From NCBI RefSeq assembly GCF_015476545.1, contig NZ_JADMKV010000002.1, positions 62,001-126,000 of the forward strand: a stretch of 64,000 bases of DNA, in the 5' to 3' direction. The DNA is from Methylobacter sp. BlB1 (GTDB lineage Bacteria > Pseudomonadota > Gammaproteobacteria > Methylococcales > Methylomonadaceae). This document shows, in pieces, positions 16,532 through 26,951 of the stretch; position 1 is the stretch's first letter; every line of letters begins with the position of its first letter. Position numbers and translations under genes: made by a program. Under the pieces are notes generated by a model that ran no database searches, had not been told where the DNA came from, and was given only the letters and a program-made list of their open reading frames with translations.

Positions 16532-18091
16532 TCAGTATCCATCAGCCTCAACACATAGCCATTTTGCACTTAAAAATATTAATCCCATGATTGCATAAGC
16601 CATAGCCCACTCCCACGCGGGAGTTAATGATAAGGCTGTATCGCTAGCTGTCCACTGGTAAGAATGCATCAGGCCACAAGCCGACAATAGACTGGCCGAG
16701 CCGCTCCAGAGCGCAGCCTTGATAAAATGACGTTCGATAATCGCGACCGTCAACGCGGCTAGGATCATCGCTGTCATAATAAAGCCCTGCTCCAACGCAA
16801 AAGCGCCTTGAATCCAAACATCCGCCTGTTGAAAACGCGCCAGCATTGCATCCGAAAATGCCGGCATGGGTCCATCGCCATAGTCTGCCGCCCGGATACC
16901 ACTTTTCGCCATGAAGGCGCCCCAAGCCGCAATACCGGGCAGCAACCCCATTACAACCGCCGGCGCATGGTTTTTCGGAGTTTCCTGAAAAGCTTGCGCT
17001 GCAATGACAATGCCGATCCACAACATAATCGCCATACCGGCGTCGATCGGAATTGCCCAAGCGATATAAGACAAACTGCCGGTTAAACAAATCAGCGTGA
17101 CAAACACTCCGTTTAAAATCGAATAGCCGGCACGAGAGCCCATTGCTTTCCAGCCGGGATGACCTATATAAATCGTCGTCGGAAAACAGGAGCCGAACAA
17201 ACTAGCCGCTAATGTTCCAATGCCATTGATTGCCAAAGAAGATTGCGTAGGGTAACTGTCACCCGCAGCCTCGGCAGATTCAATATTTTGAAGGGAGCCA
17301 ATGAGATTAAAGAGTCCCATCGGAATGATGACCGACAAATAAGTTAAACTGTGCCCCGAAGTCAGCACTTCGCATAAATCGCCAAGCACCGGTATAGGCA
17401 AATACAGATTCAAATCATTATCCGGTCTATCGCCAACGGGAGCCAATCCTATTAACCAAGCTAGCAAAGCACCTAATACTATAGCTACCAAACCTCCCGG
17501 AATATTGCCGCGAAAACGCAGCCGGCCAAAATAGACTAATAAAATCACACCTAGTGTCACCAAACCGACGACAGGATGCGCATAGGTGCGAAATAAAAAG
17601 CCCAGAGAAATAAATGTTAAGGCGATTCCGGATAAAGTCGATAGCAAAGCTGCACGTGGCGTCGCTTTTCTTAACTTTTCCACAATAAAGGCGCCGCCTA
17701 ACTCAATCAAACCGGAACCCAAACAAGCCAACAAGCCTGCTTGCCAAGCAATACGTTCGGGATTTTCAGCCCCATCAGCCTCTGCCAGCATTTTTGCCGG
17801 CAACATGACTAAAAAAATATAAGCAAATAAAGACACGGCGTTGATGCCGTAAGGCAAGGCACAAACATCATGGCGCCCAGTCGCCGCAGCCAATTGTTTG
17901 GCTTGATGAGCATAATAGATATTACCAATCAATAAAGAAACGGCGACGCCAGGCAGAATATGGCGGTAAATCAAATCTTCTGAAAAACCCAGGACCTGAT
18001 CACATAACCCCACGATAACCAACAATTGCACAAGGTTATCCAAAGCCAAGCCAAAAAAACCGTCAAGATCGGTGCGTACAAACCATTTCAC
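16532..18091 (-). CDS. NCS2-like (xanthine/uracil superfamily) permease
   Basis: A 519-residue inner-membrane protein with about 12-13 hydrophobic segments. The N-terminal repeat contains LPYGINAVSLFAYIFLVMLP and the second half a SLFGSCFPTTIYIGHPGWKA loop; both positions correspond to the substrate-binding half-helices of nucleobase-cation symporters of the AzgA/NCS2 type. The substrate is unknown, and sulfate- and benzoate-type transporters share the fold, so nucleobase transport is only the leading guess. It stands alone, and its stop is 14 bp from the right inverted-repeat copy. No obvious Shine-Dalgarno sequence precedes the ATG at 18091. Confidence 0.65.
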   Translation of the reverse strand: MKWFVRTDLDGFFGLALDNLVQLLVIVGLCDQVLGFSEDLIYRHILPGVAVSLLIGNIYYAHQAKQLAAATGRHDVCALPYGINAVSLFAYIFLVMLPAKMLAEADGAENPERIAWQAGLLACLGSGLIELGGAFIVEKLRKATPRAALLSTLSGIALTFISLGFLFRTYAHPVVGLVTLGVILLVYFGRLRFRGNIPGGLVAIVLGALLAWLIGLAPVGDRPDNDLNLYLPIPVLGDLCEVLTSGHSLTYLSVIIPMGLFNLIGSLQNIESAEAAGDSYPTQSSLAINGIGTLAASLFGSCFPTTIYIGHPGWKAMGSRAGYSILNGVFVTLICLTGSLSYIAWAIPIDAGMAIMLWIGIVIAAQAFQETPKNHAPAVVMGLLPGIAAWGAFMAKSGIRAADYGDGPMPAFSDAMLARFQQADVWIQGAFALEQGFIMTAMILAALTVAIIERHFIKAALWSGSASLLSACGLMHSYQWTASDTALSLTPAWEWAMAYAIMGLIFLSAKWLCVEADGY

Positions 18092-18393
18092 TACAAAAAT
18101 CCAAGTCCAAAAATGAAACAGAAAAAGTGTCTATTAGTCTGCTTAGGATACCGCCAGAAACAACTTCCCTGAATTGATACAGCAAATCAGCGATAATAAT
18201 TTTTTAATCCTTCTCAAACTAAGAAGCAAGGATCGGTTTAGGGCATGGAAGGCGGCGAGTTATCCGCTTGAATTGAGTACCTCTTCCGATTTTTAGCCCA
18301 TCAAAAGGGCAGCAAAGCTCATTGCATTTACTGTCTTTATAGCGGGCCAGAACTCCGTTATTTCAACCTGGGCTTAACTATAACCCTGGTTTA
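18092..18393. other. Intergenic stretch with a short orphan frame
   Basis: A 302-bp gap between the permease and the Cdh-like gene. A plus-strand frame without a start codon near 18275-18410 (reading FLAHQKGSKAHCIYC) may be a remnant of a lost gene, but I cannot assign it. No terminator with a T-run is evident. Confidence 0.35.
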
Positions 18394-19185
18394 TCAAGGA
18401 GGACATGAGTAGTTAAGCTGTCCCTCAACAAACACGCTATAGGTGCATGGATTACTTCCACCGTTGTAAGTGCCGCCAGTATGTAAAACATAAAACCCAC
18501 TTTTCGATCCGGCAATAATTATACCGTTACACACCATATTTTCTTCGCCAACTTTTTTACTAACCATCGTGAATGGGTCGGTAAACGGACCGTCATCGAA
18601 AATTGCAGAATAGGTTATATTTCCGAGCTTAACTTGATGCCAATGTCCATCATGAGGAACGATCTGATTATTATTGATTGCGCTTTTCATATCGTCCATG
18701 AGCTTGCCGATATGAATATGCAATTGATGTTTGCTCCGCTTCGGGAGTGGATTAATCGCGAGTGCAATATTCTCAGTGGGAATATTTTCATCCTTAGCCA
18801 GATCCCATGCCAAGTTCCAAGACATTGGGTCCCGGTGAGCATGATCCTCTACACCGATAACAGGATAGTTTGGCACAACCAGCCAATGGCCGGGTCCTTT
18901 TGAGGTATCGCAACTGTCATACACTGCATTAAACACAGTATGATAATGGGCCGGCATTGTTCCGATATGTTTAATGTATGGTGGATGATGCGGACAGGAA
19001 TCACCCGGTTGAACATCTTTGCAGTCCTCAGCACTGTGCCAAAGACTACACGCGCCATTAGCACTGTTCTCTGAATCGGTACAATCTTTGTCCAGGTTTG
19101 GTGCATCATCGCCCAAAACAGCAGCGCTGAACTGAGTGAGTAAGGCGAAAGTTATCAGCCGCCAAGCTAAATATGATTTATTCAT
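18394..19185 (-). CDS. Secreted CDP-diacylglycerol pyrophosphatase-like HIT protein
   Basis: A 263-residue exported protein with a signal peptide (MNKSYLAWRLITFALLTQFS, cleavage probably near residue 25). The core resembles E. coli Cdh: a WLVVPNYPVIG strand, SWNLAWDLAKD helix, then LAINPLPKR and the histidine triad motif HQLHIHIG at 153-160. Cdh hydrolyses CDP-diacylglycerol to phosphatidate and CMP. Differences from E. coli Cdh are an N-terminal insertion rich in cysteine (C35, C46, C55, C64, C92) and the lack of an evident membrane anchor, suggesting a free periplasmic, disulfide-bonded enzyme. It stands alone. Other HIT-type hydrolase activity is possible. Confidence 0.72.
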   Translation of the reverse strand: MNKSYLAWRLITFALLTQFSAAVLGDDAPNLDKDCTDSENSANGACSLWHSAEDCKDVQPGDSCPHHPPYIKHIGTMPAHYHTVFNAVYDSCDTSKGPGHWLVVPNYPVIGVEDHAHRDPMSWNLAWDLAKDENIPTENIALAINPLPKRSKHQLHIHIGKLMDDMKSAINNNQIVPHDGHWHQVKLGNITYSAIFDDGPFTDPFTMVSKKVGEENMVCNGIIIAGSKSGFYVLHTGGTYNGGSNPCTYSVFVEGQLNYSCPP

Positions 19186-19432
19186 TTGATTTCCTTCTTA
19201 CTCAATAAAACCGATGTTGGATTTTACTTAAGTAAATCCAATTGATGGAGTTGAAATAATTGAACTTAGCACTCTGGGTTTATGATGGTATGCATTCCAA
19301 GAAGTTTCATCATACCTCGCTACTGTTGAAACCTGAATTACAGACCTGCAATACTCTGGATTTTTGGTGAGTTTTATTGTGATTTTTATTTTGAATATGC
19401 CCTACCAAGGACACGCAGAAACTTTCAGGCAA

Positions 19433-19466
19433 TAAAAAAGGCCTTGGTAAATTACCTAAGGCCTTG
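19433..19466 (-). terminator. Terminator of the tRNA cluster
   Basis: AAGGCCTTGGTAA (19438-19450) pairs with TTACCTAAGGCCTT (19452-19465) with one bulged base. On the minus strand the stem is followed by a six-T run, 8 bp past the 3' end of the tRNA-Asn. Confidence 0.75.
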
Positions 19467-19473
19467 TTTTACT

Positions 19474-19549
19474 TGGCTCCCCCGGACGGGCTCGAACCGC
19501 CGACCTAATGATTAACAGTCATCCGCTCTACCGACTGAGCTACAGGGGA
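19474..19549 (-). tRNA. tRNA-Asn (anticodon GTT)
   Basis: A 76-nt cloverleaf on the minus strand, 5' TCCCCTGTAGCTCAGTCGGT, with the anticodon loop CTGTTAA giving GTT, the T-loop GGTTCGAGCC and an encoded CCA end. A 7-bp acceptor stem is present with one G-T pair. It is the last of three clustered tRNAs before the terminator. Confidence 0.96.
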
Positions 19550-19571
19550 ATAAACTTTTTGTCTTCTTCAA

Positions 19572-19648
19572 TGGCGCGCCCGGAGAGATTCGAACTCCCG
19601 ACCGCTCGGTTCGTAGCCGAGTACTCTATCCAGCTGAGCTACGGGCGC
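19572..19648 (-). tRNA. tRNA-Arg (anticodon ACG)
   Basis: A 77-nt cloverleaf on the minus strand, 5' GCGCCCGTAGCTCAGCTGGA, with anticodon ACG (read as ICG after A34 deamination), T-loop GTTCGAATC and an encoded CCA. The acceptor stem GCGCCCG pairs fully with CGGGCGC. It is 22 bp from tRNA-Asn. Confidence 0.96.
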
Positions 19649-19740
19649 CTTATTGATCCGACTATTATCCTTCTTTACCTCATCCTTGTCAACCTTTATT
19701 TTTCATTCTCTTAAAAAACAAAAATCAACCTTTAATTATG

Positions 19741-19831
19741 TGGCGGAGAGAGAGGGATTCGAACCCTCGATGCGCTTTTGGCACATACTCCCTTAGCAGG
19801 GGAGCGCCTTCGGCCTCTCGGCCATCTCTCC
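19741..19831 (-). tRNA. tRNA-Ser (anticodon GCT)
   Basis: A 91-nt tRNA with a long variable arm, 5' GGAGAGATGGCCGAGAGGCC, anticodon GCT, and the CCA end encoded at 19741-19743. A tRNA-Ser(GCT) directly after csrA is a conserved gammaproteobacterial arrangement. Confidence 0.97.
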
Positions 19832-19839
19832 TAAAACTT

Positions 19840-20040
19840 TTACTCTTCTGAACCGGTTAAGCCTGTAGACTCGGCCTGTTCTTTTTTAATCCGTTCGTAA
19901 ATTTCTTCCCTATGAACAGAGACTTCTTTTGGTGCATTAACACCGATGCGAACCTGATTTCCTTTGACTCCAAGAACAGTGACTGTAACTTCATCACCGA
20001 TCATCAAAGTCTCTCCTACCCGACGAGTCAAGATAAGCAT
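19840..20040 (-). CDS. csrA: Carbon storage regulator CsrA
   Basis: A 66-residue RNA-binding regulator that recognises GGA motifs in mRNA leaders and controls translation and stability of central carbon, motility and biofilm genes. The N-terminus [20 protein letters not shown] and the [18 protein letters not shown] block with the key RNA-binding residues are intact. The C-terminal tail [12 protein letters not shown] is of the variable type. It lies between lysC and tRNA-Ser, the standard position. A GGGAGAAGCC ribosome site precedes the ATG. Confidence 0.98.
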   Translation of the reverse strand: MLILTRRVGETLMIGDEVTVTVLGVKGNQVRIGVNAPKEVSVHREEIYERIKKEQAESTGLTGSEE

Positions 20041-20150
20041 GGCTTCTCCCTATGTCTATTTAAAAACCACTGTTCTTACACAGCATCCAACCAAGAACGA
20101 CAATTATAGCAGCTTTTTCAGATAAATAAAGTCCTAAGTTAAAATAAAAT

Positions 20151-21377
20151 CTAAGACTCTATTTCTTGGTCTAGCTTAAAAGCCGCATGTAATGCTCTGA
20201 CCGCCAATTCCAAATATTTCTCATCAACAACGACGGAAATTTTAATTTCCGATGTCGATATCATTTTAATGTTTATGCCTTCTTTTGCAAGCGTTTTAAA
20301 CATAGTGCTGGCAATTCCAGCATGAGAACGCATGCCTACGCCTACAATTGAAACTTTTACTATGCTGTCATCTCCAGTCACTTTTCTGGCCCCAAGCTCT
20401 GCACATCCATTTTCCAACAAAGCTTTTGCTCTGGGATAATCGTTGCGATGCACGGTAAAGGTAAAATCAGTCGTCGCGTCATCAGCAATATTCTGGATGA
20501 TCATATCGACTTCGATATTTGCATCAGCTATCGGCCCAAGAATTTTAAATGCAACACCTGGTAAGTCAGGCACGCCAGTAATGGTTAATTTCGCCTCGTC
20601 ACGATTAAATGCGATTCCGGAAACTAAAGCACTTTCCATTTGTGATTCCTCATAGGTAATGAGCGTACCCTTACCTTCTGTAAATGATGATAATACTCTT
20701 AAAGCAACATTATACTTGCCGGCAAACTCTACCGATCTTATTTGCAATACTTTTGAACCCAAGCTGGCCATTTCCAGCATTTCTTCAAAGGTAATCTTAT
20801 CAAGTCTGCGGGCTTTCGGTTCTACCCGAGGATCAGTGGTATAAACACCATCCACATCGGTATAGATGTGGCACTCATCGGCTTTCAAAGCGGCAGCCAA
20901 AGCGACAGCGGTCGTATCAGAACCTCCGCGCCCTAGCGTTGTAATATTGTTGTTTTCATCAACCCCCTGAAAACCGGCGACAACCACTACTTTACCTGCA
21001 CTAAGATCAGCTCGCATGCGGGTGTCATCGATATTGCGAATGCGCGCTTTCGTATGACTGCTATCGGTCAGAATTTTTACTTGCCCACCTGTATAGGAGC
21101 ATGCTGGGCATCCAAGCTCATGCAAAGCCATACTTAAAAGCGAAACGGTAACCTGCTCTCCTGTGGAAAGCAGAACATCCATTTCTCTTTCGTTGGGCTG
21201 TGGTTGCATTTCTTTTGCCAACGCAACCAGACGATTGGTTTCTCCGCTCATTGCTGAAACGACAACAACAATCTGATCCCCCAGATCATGCACTTTTTTA
21301 ACTTTTTTGGCGACTGCTTTAATACGCTCTACAGAGCCTACCGATGTACCGCCAAATTTATATACATATAATGCCAT
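20151..21377 (-). CDS. lysC: Aspartate kinase
   Basis: A 408-residue monofunctional aspartokinase catalysing ATP-dependent phosphorylation of aspartate, the first step to lysine, threonine and methionine. The KFGGTSVGSVERI nucleotide motif is at residues 7-19, GRGGSDTTAVALAAAL at about 149-164, and two ACT domains occupy the C-terminal third, which implies feedback control by lysine and/or threonine. Its length fits the alpha-type enzyme also found in Pseudomonas. It lies 17 bp after alaS, in the same direction, and precedes csrA. Confidence 0.96.
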   Translation of the reverse strand: MALYVYKFGGTSVGSVERIKAVAKKVKKVHDLGDQIVVVVSAMSGETNRLVALAKEMQPQPNEREMDVLLSTGEQVTVSLLSMALHELGCPACSYTGGQVKILTDSSHTKARIRNIDDTRMRADLSAGKVVVVAGFQGVDENNNITTLGRGGSDTTAVALAAALKADECHIYTDVDGVYTTDPRVEPKARRLDKITFEEMLEMASLGSKVLQIRSVEFAGKYNVALRVLSSFTEGKGTLITYEESQMESALVSGIAFNRDEAKLTITGVPDLPGVAFKILGPIADANIEVDMIIQNIADDATTDFTFTVHRNDYPRAKALLENGCAELGARKVTGDDSIVKVSIVGVGMRSHAGIASTMFKTLAKEGINIKMISTSEIKISVVVDEKYLELAVRALHAAFKLDQEIES

Positions 21378-21394
21378 TCACTATAACCTTATCT

Positions 21395-24007
21395 TCAAGC
21401 ATTCATTTGCTCTTGCACCCAAGCAGGAACTTGAGCCAGTGCCTCAGCCAACTTTGACGGATCGTTGCCGCCAGCCTGAGCCATATCAGGCCGGCCACCG
21501 CCTTTGCCGCCGACTTTAGTCGCTACAAAATTAACCAGATCACCGGCTTTTACACGGCCCATCTGATCTTTGGAAACACCTGCGCACAGCATGACCTTAT
21601 CGCCCTCGACGACTGCCAGCACGATTGCAGAGCTACCTAATTTGTTTTTCAGCTGATCCACCATGTCGCGCATGGACTTAGGATCAACGTCATCAAGTTT
21701 AGTGGCCAGTACTTTGATCCCATTGACATCGATGGCCTGAGAGCTGAGCTCACCACCTGCTGAACTTGCCAGTTTCGATTTCAGCCGCTCCAGCTGTTTT
21801 TCCAGCGACTTATTCTTTTCTATCAGCTGCTCGACCTTTTCAGATGCCTTATCCGCCGAACTTTTCAAAAGCCCCGCAATACTGCTCAATGCTTTATCGC
21901 GGCATTCGATCCAGTCAATACAGACACTGCCAGTAACCGCCTCAATACGTCTGACGCCAGCAGCAATACCCGTTTCACTGATTATCTTAAAGCAACCTAT
22001 ATCGCCTGACCGCTCAACATGCGTACCGCCGCACAGCTCGGTTGAGAAGTCGCCGATTTTTAAGACCCTGACTTCGTCGCCATATTTTTCGCCGAACAAG
22101 GCCATGGCTCCGGCATTCATAGCTTCATCTTTTGCCATAATCTGCGCGGAAACAGGATTATTCATGCGGATCTGCTCATTGACCAGGCGCTCAACAGTGC
22201 TGATTTCGTCAGCCGTTACCGGCTCAAAATGGGAAAAGTCAAAACGCAAGCGCTCCGGGTTAACCAGTGAGCCTTTTTGAGCCACATGCTCGCCCAAGAC
22301 CTTTCTTAATGCCGCATGCAACAAATGCGTAGCAGAGTGATTCAATTCGGTTGCTTTTCTATCTGCTGCACTGACACGCGCATCGCACAATTGGCCCTTG
22401 TTTAGTGCTCCGGCAGTCACCCTACCTTTATGCAAGAACAGATTACTGCCCTGTTTTTGTGTATCGGTAACTTCAAATACCGCACCACCGGCTTCAATTT
22501 TGCCGCAATCACCTACCTGACCGCCGGATTCAGCGTAGAAAGGCGTCTTATCCAGAACCACAATGCCTTCATCGCCTTCTTTGAGGCTATCGACCGGCTG
22601 ACCTTTTAAATAAAGGCCGAGGATATGCACCTGATCATCGAGTTGTCCGTAACCGGTAAATTCGGTCTGCACGTCCAGCTTGATATCCTGATCGTAATCG
22701 GCCCCGAAACTGCTGGCCAGCCGCGCTCGTTCCCGTTGCTCAGACATAGCCATTTCAAATCCGGCGTGATCGACAGTGAGATTGTTTTCACGGGCAAAGT
22801 CAGCCGTCAAATCCACTGGAAAACCATAAGTATCATAAAGCTGAAATACAGTCTCGCCAGGAATCACAGAGCCTTCCATTTTGGCCACGCAGGCTTCAAG
22901 GATTTTCATGCCTTGTTCCAAAGTTTCAGCAAAACGCTCTTCTTCCTTTTTCAGAACGCGTTCAACCTGTGCCTGCCCATTTTTAAGCTCAGGGTAAGCT
23001 TCGCCCATTGCTTCGACCAGTGGCGCGACCAATTTGTAGAAAAACACCTCACGGATACCTAGACGATAACCGTGGCGAATAGCCCGGCGAATGATGCGCC
23101 GCAAGACATAACCGCGCCCCTCATTTGAAGGCATGACGCCATCAGCCACTAAAAAGGCACAGGAACGGATATGATCGGCGATCACGCGCAATGAACTTTG
23201 CGTTAAATCATGGGTTCCGGCAATCTCGGCCGCAGCCCGCAGCAATTTCTGAAACAGATCAATCTCATAATTGCTGTGTACGCCCTGCATTACCGCAGAA
23301 ATCCGCTCAAGCCCCATGCCGGTATCAACAGAAGGTTTGGGCAGTGGATGCAAATTGCCTTCACTGTCGCGATCATATTGCATGAATACCAGGTTCCAGA
23401 TTTCGATATATCTGTCGCCGTCTTCATCCGGCGAACCTGGAGGGCCCCCGGCAATTCCTTCGCCGTGATCATAGAATATTTCAGTACAAGGCCCGCAAGG
23501 CCCTACGTCGCCCATAGACCAGAAATTATCCTTGGCGCCGATTCTTGAGAACCGGTTTGGATCAATCCCAACATCCTGAAGCCATATTTTTTCCGCTTCG
23601 GAGTCTTCCTCAAAAACAGTTACCCATAATTTCTGCGGCGGAATATCCAACTCTTTCGTTAAAAATTCCCAAGCATAATAAATCGCTTCTTTCTTGAAAT
23701 AATCGCCGAAACTGAAATTGCCCAGCATTTCAAAAAAGGTATGATGGCGTGCCGTATAACCGACATTTTCCAAATCGTTATGCTTGCCACCCGCCCTGAC
23801 GCAGCGCTGACTAGTCACCGCCCGGTTATAATCACGGTGCTCTCTGCCTAGGAATACATCTTTAAACTGCACCATGCCGGCATTGGTGAATAACAATGTC
23901 GGGTCATTGCCGGGCACCAGGGAGCTTGAAGGCTGTACAGAATGTCCTCGTTCACGAAAGAATTCCAGAAAAGCAGTGCGCAGTTCTGAGCTAGTCATTT
24001 TTTTCAT
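21395..24007 (-). CDS. alaS: Alanyl-tRNA synthetase
   Basis: An 870-residue class II synthetase charging tRNA-Ala. It opens with [17 protein letters not shown], contains the class II motifs in the first 250 residues ([15 protein letters not shown]), the editing-domain zinc/catalytic motif HSATH and the later CGGTHV, and a C-terminal coiled coil plus the C-Ala domain ending [12 protein letters not shown]. Length is typical (876 in E. coli). The start at 24007 is followed by a second ATG at codon 4; neither has a clear Shine-Dalgarno sequence. It is downstream of recX, and the recA-recX-alaS-lysC-csrA order is conserved. Confidence 0.97.
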   Translation of the reverse strand: MKKMTSSELRTAFLEFFRERGHSVQPSSSLVPGNDPTLLFTNAGMVQFKDVFLGREHRDYNRAVTSQRCVRAGGKHNDLENVGYTARHHTFFEMLGNFSFGDYFKKEAIYYAWEFLTKELDIPPQKLWVTVFEEDSEAEKIWLQDVGIDPNRFSRIGAKDNFWSMGDVGPCGPCTEIFYDHGEGIAGGPPGSPDEDGDRYIEIWNLVFMQYDRDSEGNLHPLPKPSVDTGMGLERISAVMQGVHSNYEIDLFQKLLRAAAEIAGTHDLTQSSLRVIADHIRSCAFLVADGVMPSNEGRGYVLRRIIRRAIRHGYRLGIREVFFYKLVAPLVEAMGEAYPELKNGQAQVERVLKKEEERFAETLEQGMKILEACVAKMEGSVIPGETVFQLYDTYGFPVDLTADFARENNLTVDHAGFEMAMSEQRERARLASSFGADYDQDIKLDVQTEFTGYGQLDDQVHILGLYLKGQPVDSLKEGDEGIVVLDKTPFYAESGGQVGDCGKIEAGGAVFEVTDTQKQGSNLFLHKGRVTAGALNKGQLCDARVSAADRKATELNHSATHLLHAALRKVLGEHVAQKGSLVNPERLRFDFSHFEPVTADEISTVERLVNEQIRMNNPVSAQIMAKDEAMNAGAMALFGEKYGDEVRVLKIGDFSTELCGGTHVERSGDIGCFKIISETGIAAGVRRIEAVTGSVCIDWIECRDKALSSIAGLLKSSADKASEKVEQLIEKNKSLEKQLERLKSKLASSAGGELSSQAIDVNGIKVLATKLDDVDPKSMRDMVDQLKNKLGSSAIVLAVVEGDKVMLCAGVSKDQMGRVKAGDLVNFVATKVGGKGGGRPDMAQAGGNDPSKLAEALAQVPAWVQEQMNA

Positions 24008-24035
24008 GGTAATGGTAAATAAATGATTTTTAAAA

Positions 24036-24503
24036 CTAAAATTTATTCTTGTTAATATTCAAATGGTCAAGCAAAGCGCTGATCATTTCACCAGTAAAGC
24101 CGCGGTGCAACAAAAATCGACTGCGTTTAGCCCACTCGTTTCTGTCCAGATTTTTTTTATGATTATATTTTTTGTTGTAAACCTGTTCCAGCAAGTCCAT
24201 CCAGCTACTGTCAGACTCCTGCAAAACTGCGTCTAAATCAATCTCGTCAACACCATTTTGCCGCAGTTCATATTCAATGCGAACAGGTCCGTAGCCTTTC
24301 TGCATGCGGTAGCGAGCGTAGTTCTGCGCATAACGTTGGTCATCCTGCCAGCCTTGCTGTACCAATTCATCAATGACAGCCGATACATCTTCCCTATCAA
24401 AGCCTCTGCCTGTCAGTTTATTGAGCAATTCTTTCCGGCTGTGATCTCTACGGGCCAGCAATCGCAGGCAAGTTTCTTTAATATCCTTATGAACGTCATT
24501 CAC
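24036..24503 (-). CDS. recX: Regulatory protein RecX
   Basis: A 155-residue, highly charged helical protein that binds RecA filaments and limits their growth. Tandem three-helix repeats are visible: [20 protein letters not shown] near the N-terminus, then [20 protein letters not shown] and [16 protein letters not shown], the most conserved block. It lies 24 bp downstream of recA with no terminator between, so co-transcription and SOS-linked expression are expected. The last codons are AT-rich ([11 protein letters not shown]). Confidence 0.95.
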   Translation of the reverse strand: MNDVHKDIKETCLRLLARRDHSRKELLNKLTGRGFDREDVSAVIDELVQQGWQDDQRYAQNYARYRMQKGYGPVRIEYELRQNGVDEIDLDAVLQESDSSWMDLLEQVYNKKYNHKKNLDRNEWAKRSRFLLHRGFTGEMISALLDHLNINKNKF

Positions 24504-24527
24504 AACAGGCTATGAGGACTAAATGGA

Positions 24528-25565
24528 CTATTCGCCTTCATCAGTAAAGCTAGGTTCCTCACTGAACTCGACTCTTCGGCCGAACGCTTCGGCCCGTATT
24601 TTGTCTTCGATCTCTTTGGCCATGTCGGGATGCTCTTTCAGGAAGGCTTTGGCATTATCCCTGCCTTGGCCAATTTTTTCATTACCGTAACTATACCAGG
24701 AACCTGATTTTTGAATAAAACCGTAATTGACTCCTAAGTCAACCAACTCGCCCAGAAACGACACGCCTTCGTTATACAAAATCTCAAATTCGGCCTGCTT
24801 GAAAGGCGGAGCGACTTTGTTTTTAACCACTTTTACGCGGGTTTCATTGCCTATCACTTCCTCACCTTTCTTAACCGAACCGATGCGTCGGATATCCATC
24901 CGCACTGAAGCATAGAATTTAAGCGCATTACCGCCGGTTGTGGTTTCCGGACTGCCGAACATGACCCCGATTTTCATCCTGATCTGGTTGATAAAAATAA
25001 CCAGTGTATTGGAGCGTTTGATATTGGCCGTCAATTTCCTTAATGCCTGGGACATTAAACGTGCCTGTAGGCCCATGTGCGAATCGCCCATATCGCCTTC
25101 AATTTCGGCTTTAGGCGTCAAGGCCGCGACCGAGTCGACGACGACCACATCAACAGCGCCTGAACGCACCAGCATATCGGTGATCTCCAAGGCTTGTTCG
25201 CCAGTGTCGGGCTGGGACACCAACAAATCATCGACATTGACACCGATTTTTTCGGCATAACCGGGGTCCAATGCATGCTCAGCATCGACAAATGCCGCCG
25301 TACCGCCGAGCTTTTGCATTTCAGCGATGACTTGCAGTGTCAAGGTCGTCTTACCGGAAGATTCAGGCCCATAAATTTCCACGATACGGCCGCGAGGCAA
25401 GCCTCCACAGCCCAGCGCAATGTCTAAACTCAGAGAACCGGTAGAAACCACTTCGATATCACGCGCGGCGGCCACATCGCCCATGCGCATGACAGAGCCT
25501 TTGCCGAACTGTTTTTCTATCTGCATCAGCGCTGCACCCAGCGCTTTCTTCTTGTTCTCGTCCAT
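24528..25565 (-). CDS. recA: Recombinase RecA
   Basis: A 345-residue DNA strand-exchange protein and LexA co-protease. Walker [10 protein letters not shown] is at about 65-73, followed by [10 protein letters not shown], the L1/L2 DNA-binding region and [20 protein letters not shown], and the acidic C-terminus [10 protein letters not shown]. All functional motifs are intact. I looked for a CTGT-N8-ACAG SOS box in the 110 bp upstream and did not find a match, so either the LexA site differs here or the promoter is further away. recX follows. Confidence 0.98.
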   Translation of the reverse strand: MDENKKKALGAALMQIEKQFGKGSVMRMGDVAAARDIEVVSTGSLSLDIALGCGGLPRGRIVEIYGPESSGKTTLTLQVIAEMQKLGGTAAFVDAEHALDPGYAEKIGVNVDDLLVSQPDTGEQALEITDMLVRSGAVDVVVVDSVAALTPKAEIEGDMGDSHMGLQARLMSQALRKLTANIKRSNTLVIFINQIRMKIGVMFGSPETTTGGNALKFYASVRMDIRRIGSVKKGEEVIGNETRVKVVKNKVAPPFKQAEFEILYNEGVSFLGELVDLGVNYGFIQKSGSWYSYGNEKIGQGRDNAKAFLKEHPDMAKEIEDKIRAEAFGRRVEFSEEPSFTDEGE

Positions 25566-25676
25566 TGTTTATGTCCTGTATGTAAAGAAGTATTACCCAA
25601 TCGAACTGTTTATTATCACATAGAGATATGCATTCGGATAGTTTTGATTTTCAAATCAAGATTTATCTTTATGATA

Positions 25677-26837
25677 TTAAATTGCTTCATTTTTAGACAG
25701 CATAGTCCAAGCGAGTTCCGCCATGTTCTTTGAGCCTCCGCCTTCGCCCAACTGCGCTTTAACCTGGGTTAAATTGTCGCGCATCGCATCGGCATAGACC
25801 TTGTCGGTCAAAATCCGGTTAACTTCCGCAGCCAGATTTTCCGAAGTCGCTTCATGTTGAATAAACTCCTTTACGATCCCTCTGCCGGCAATAATGTTGG
25901 GCAATCCAATAAACTGCGTCTTTACCAGCCATCTGCCAAGTATGTAGGTCAGCGATGAAAGCTTATAGGTGATAACCATAGGCACGGTTAATAAAGCAAT
26001 TTCCAGCGTTGCCGTGCCCGAAGTCGTCATGACTACATCGCAGCATTGAATCACATCATAAGGCTGATTTTTTACCGTAATAATTTTAACCGGCGACTGA
26101 CTCAAATACGCTTCAAGTAAGGCATCGCTGATCGAGTCGGCCTGAGGCAGCAGAAACTGGACTTCATGCATATCATTTTGAATTTCTTCGGCGGCTTTCA
26201 GCATGACCGGCAGCATGCGCTTGATCTCATTGGCGCGACTTCCCGGCAATAGGCCGATAATCGTCTTTTTTTGATCCAGCCCAAAACGCACTAAATCTTC
26301 TTCCTTCGAATGCTGGGCGCGGACTTTGTCGACAGACGGATGCCCAACATAACGCACCGGCACACTTTCGGCTTCATAATAAGCCGTCTCAAAAGGAAAG
26401 ATAACGGCCATCATATCGATCACTTCGCCGTATTTCTTGACTCGCCCGGGGCGCCATGCCCATATCTGTGGACTGACATAGAACAATACTTTGATACCGC
26501 ATTGCTTGGCATATCGCGCCAGTTTGAAGTTAAACTCCTTATAATCGACGCAAACCAGCAAATCAGGTTGCTCATCGGAGATTAGCTTCTGCATGAGCTT
26601 TAATGCGCGGCGGATTTCGCCATAATGCTTTATAACCTCGACAAGACCGATTACGGCGATATTCGATGAATCATAGCGAACATCGATACCCGCCTGAGCC
26701 ATTTTTGCGCCGCCCATGCCAATGCCTTGGATATCAGGCCGATATTTGCGCAATTCCAGAAACATATTGGCAGCATGCTGATCACCCGAGGATTCGCCAG
26801 CGCTAAACAGGACAGTTAAGGGTTTGTTTTGTGACAA
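25677..26837 (-). CDS. lpxB: Lipid-A-disaccharide synthase, TTG start
   Basis: LpxB joins UDP-2,3-diacylglucosamine and lipid X to give the lipid A disaccharide at the inner face of the inner membrane (GT19). Motifs seen: LFSAGESSGDQHAANM near the N-terminus, SPQIWAWRPGRVKKY, GLLPGSRANEI, and TSGTATLE near the donor site. The open frame runs to a TTG at 26876, but that lies against a terminator hairpin; the TTG at 26837, with an AGG 7 nt upstream, begins LSQNKPLTVLFSAG and fits the family N-terminus, giving 386 residues. No ATG is available. It follows gnnA and gnnB, so the disaccharide may contain diamino sugar units. Confidence 0.93.
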   Translation of the reverse strand: MSQNKPLTVLFSAGESSGDQHAANMFLELRKYRPDIQGIGMGGAKMAQAGIDVRYDSSNIAVIGLVEVIKHYGEIRRALKLMQKLISDEQPDLLVCVDYKEFNFKLARYAKQCGIKVLFYVSPQIWAWRPGRVKKYGEVIDMMAVIFPFETAYYEAESVPVRYVGHPSVDKVRAQHSKEEDLVRFGLDQKKTIIGLLPGSRANEIKRMLPVMLKAAEEIQNDMHEVQFLLPQADSISDALLEAYLSQSPVKIITVKNQPYDVIQCCDVVMTTSGTATLEIALLTVPMVITYKLSSLTYILGRWLVKTQFIGLPNIIAGRGIVKEFIQHEATSENLAAEVNRILTDKVYADAMRDNLTQVKAQLGEGGGSKNMAELAWTMLSKNEAI

Positions 26838-26872
26838 GAAATAACCTATTAAGTAAATAATATCAGCGACTA

Positions 26873-26904
26873 CCAAACAAAAGGCCGACTAAGAGCCGGC
26901 CTTT
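26873..26904 (-). terminator. Hairpin terminator between gnnB and lpxB
   Basis: AAAGGCCG (26880-26887) pairs with CGGCCTTT (26897-26904) around a 9-nt loop; on the minus strand it is followed by TTTTGTTT. It lies 48 bp after the gnnB stop and 43 bp before the preferred lpxB start, so lpxB needs read-through or its own promoter. Confidence 0.7.
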
Positions 26905-26951
26905 ATTGGTATTGCGTCAGTTTTTATCGCTTGATCAATCCTGCGATAAGT

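Noticed and set aside
25566..25676. A search for a LexA/SOS box before recA
   Set aside because: No CTGT-N8-ACAG or close variant was present; CTGTATGTAAAG lacks the second half.
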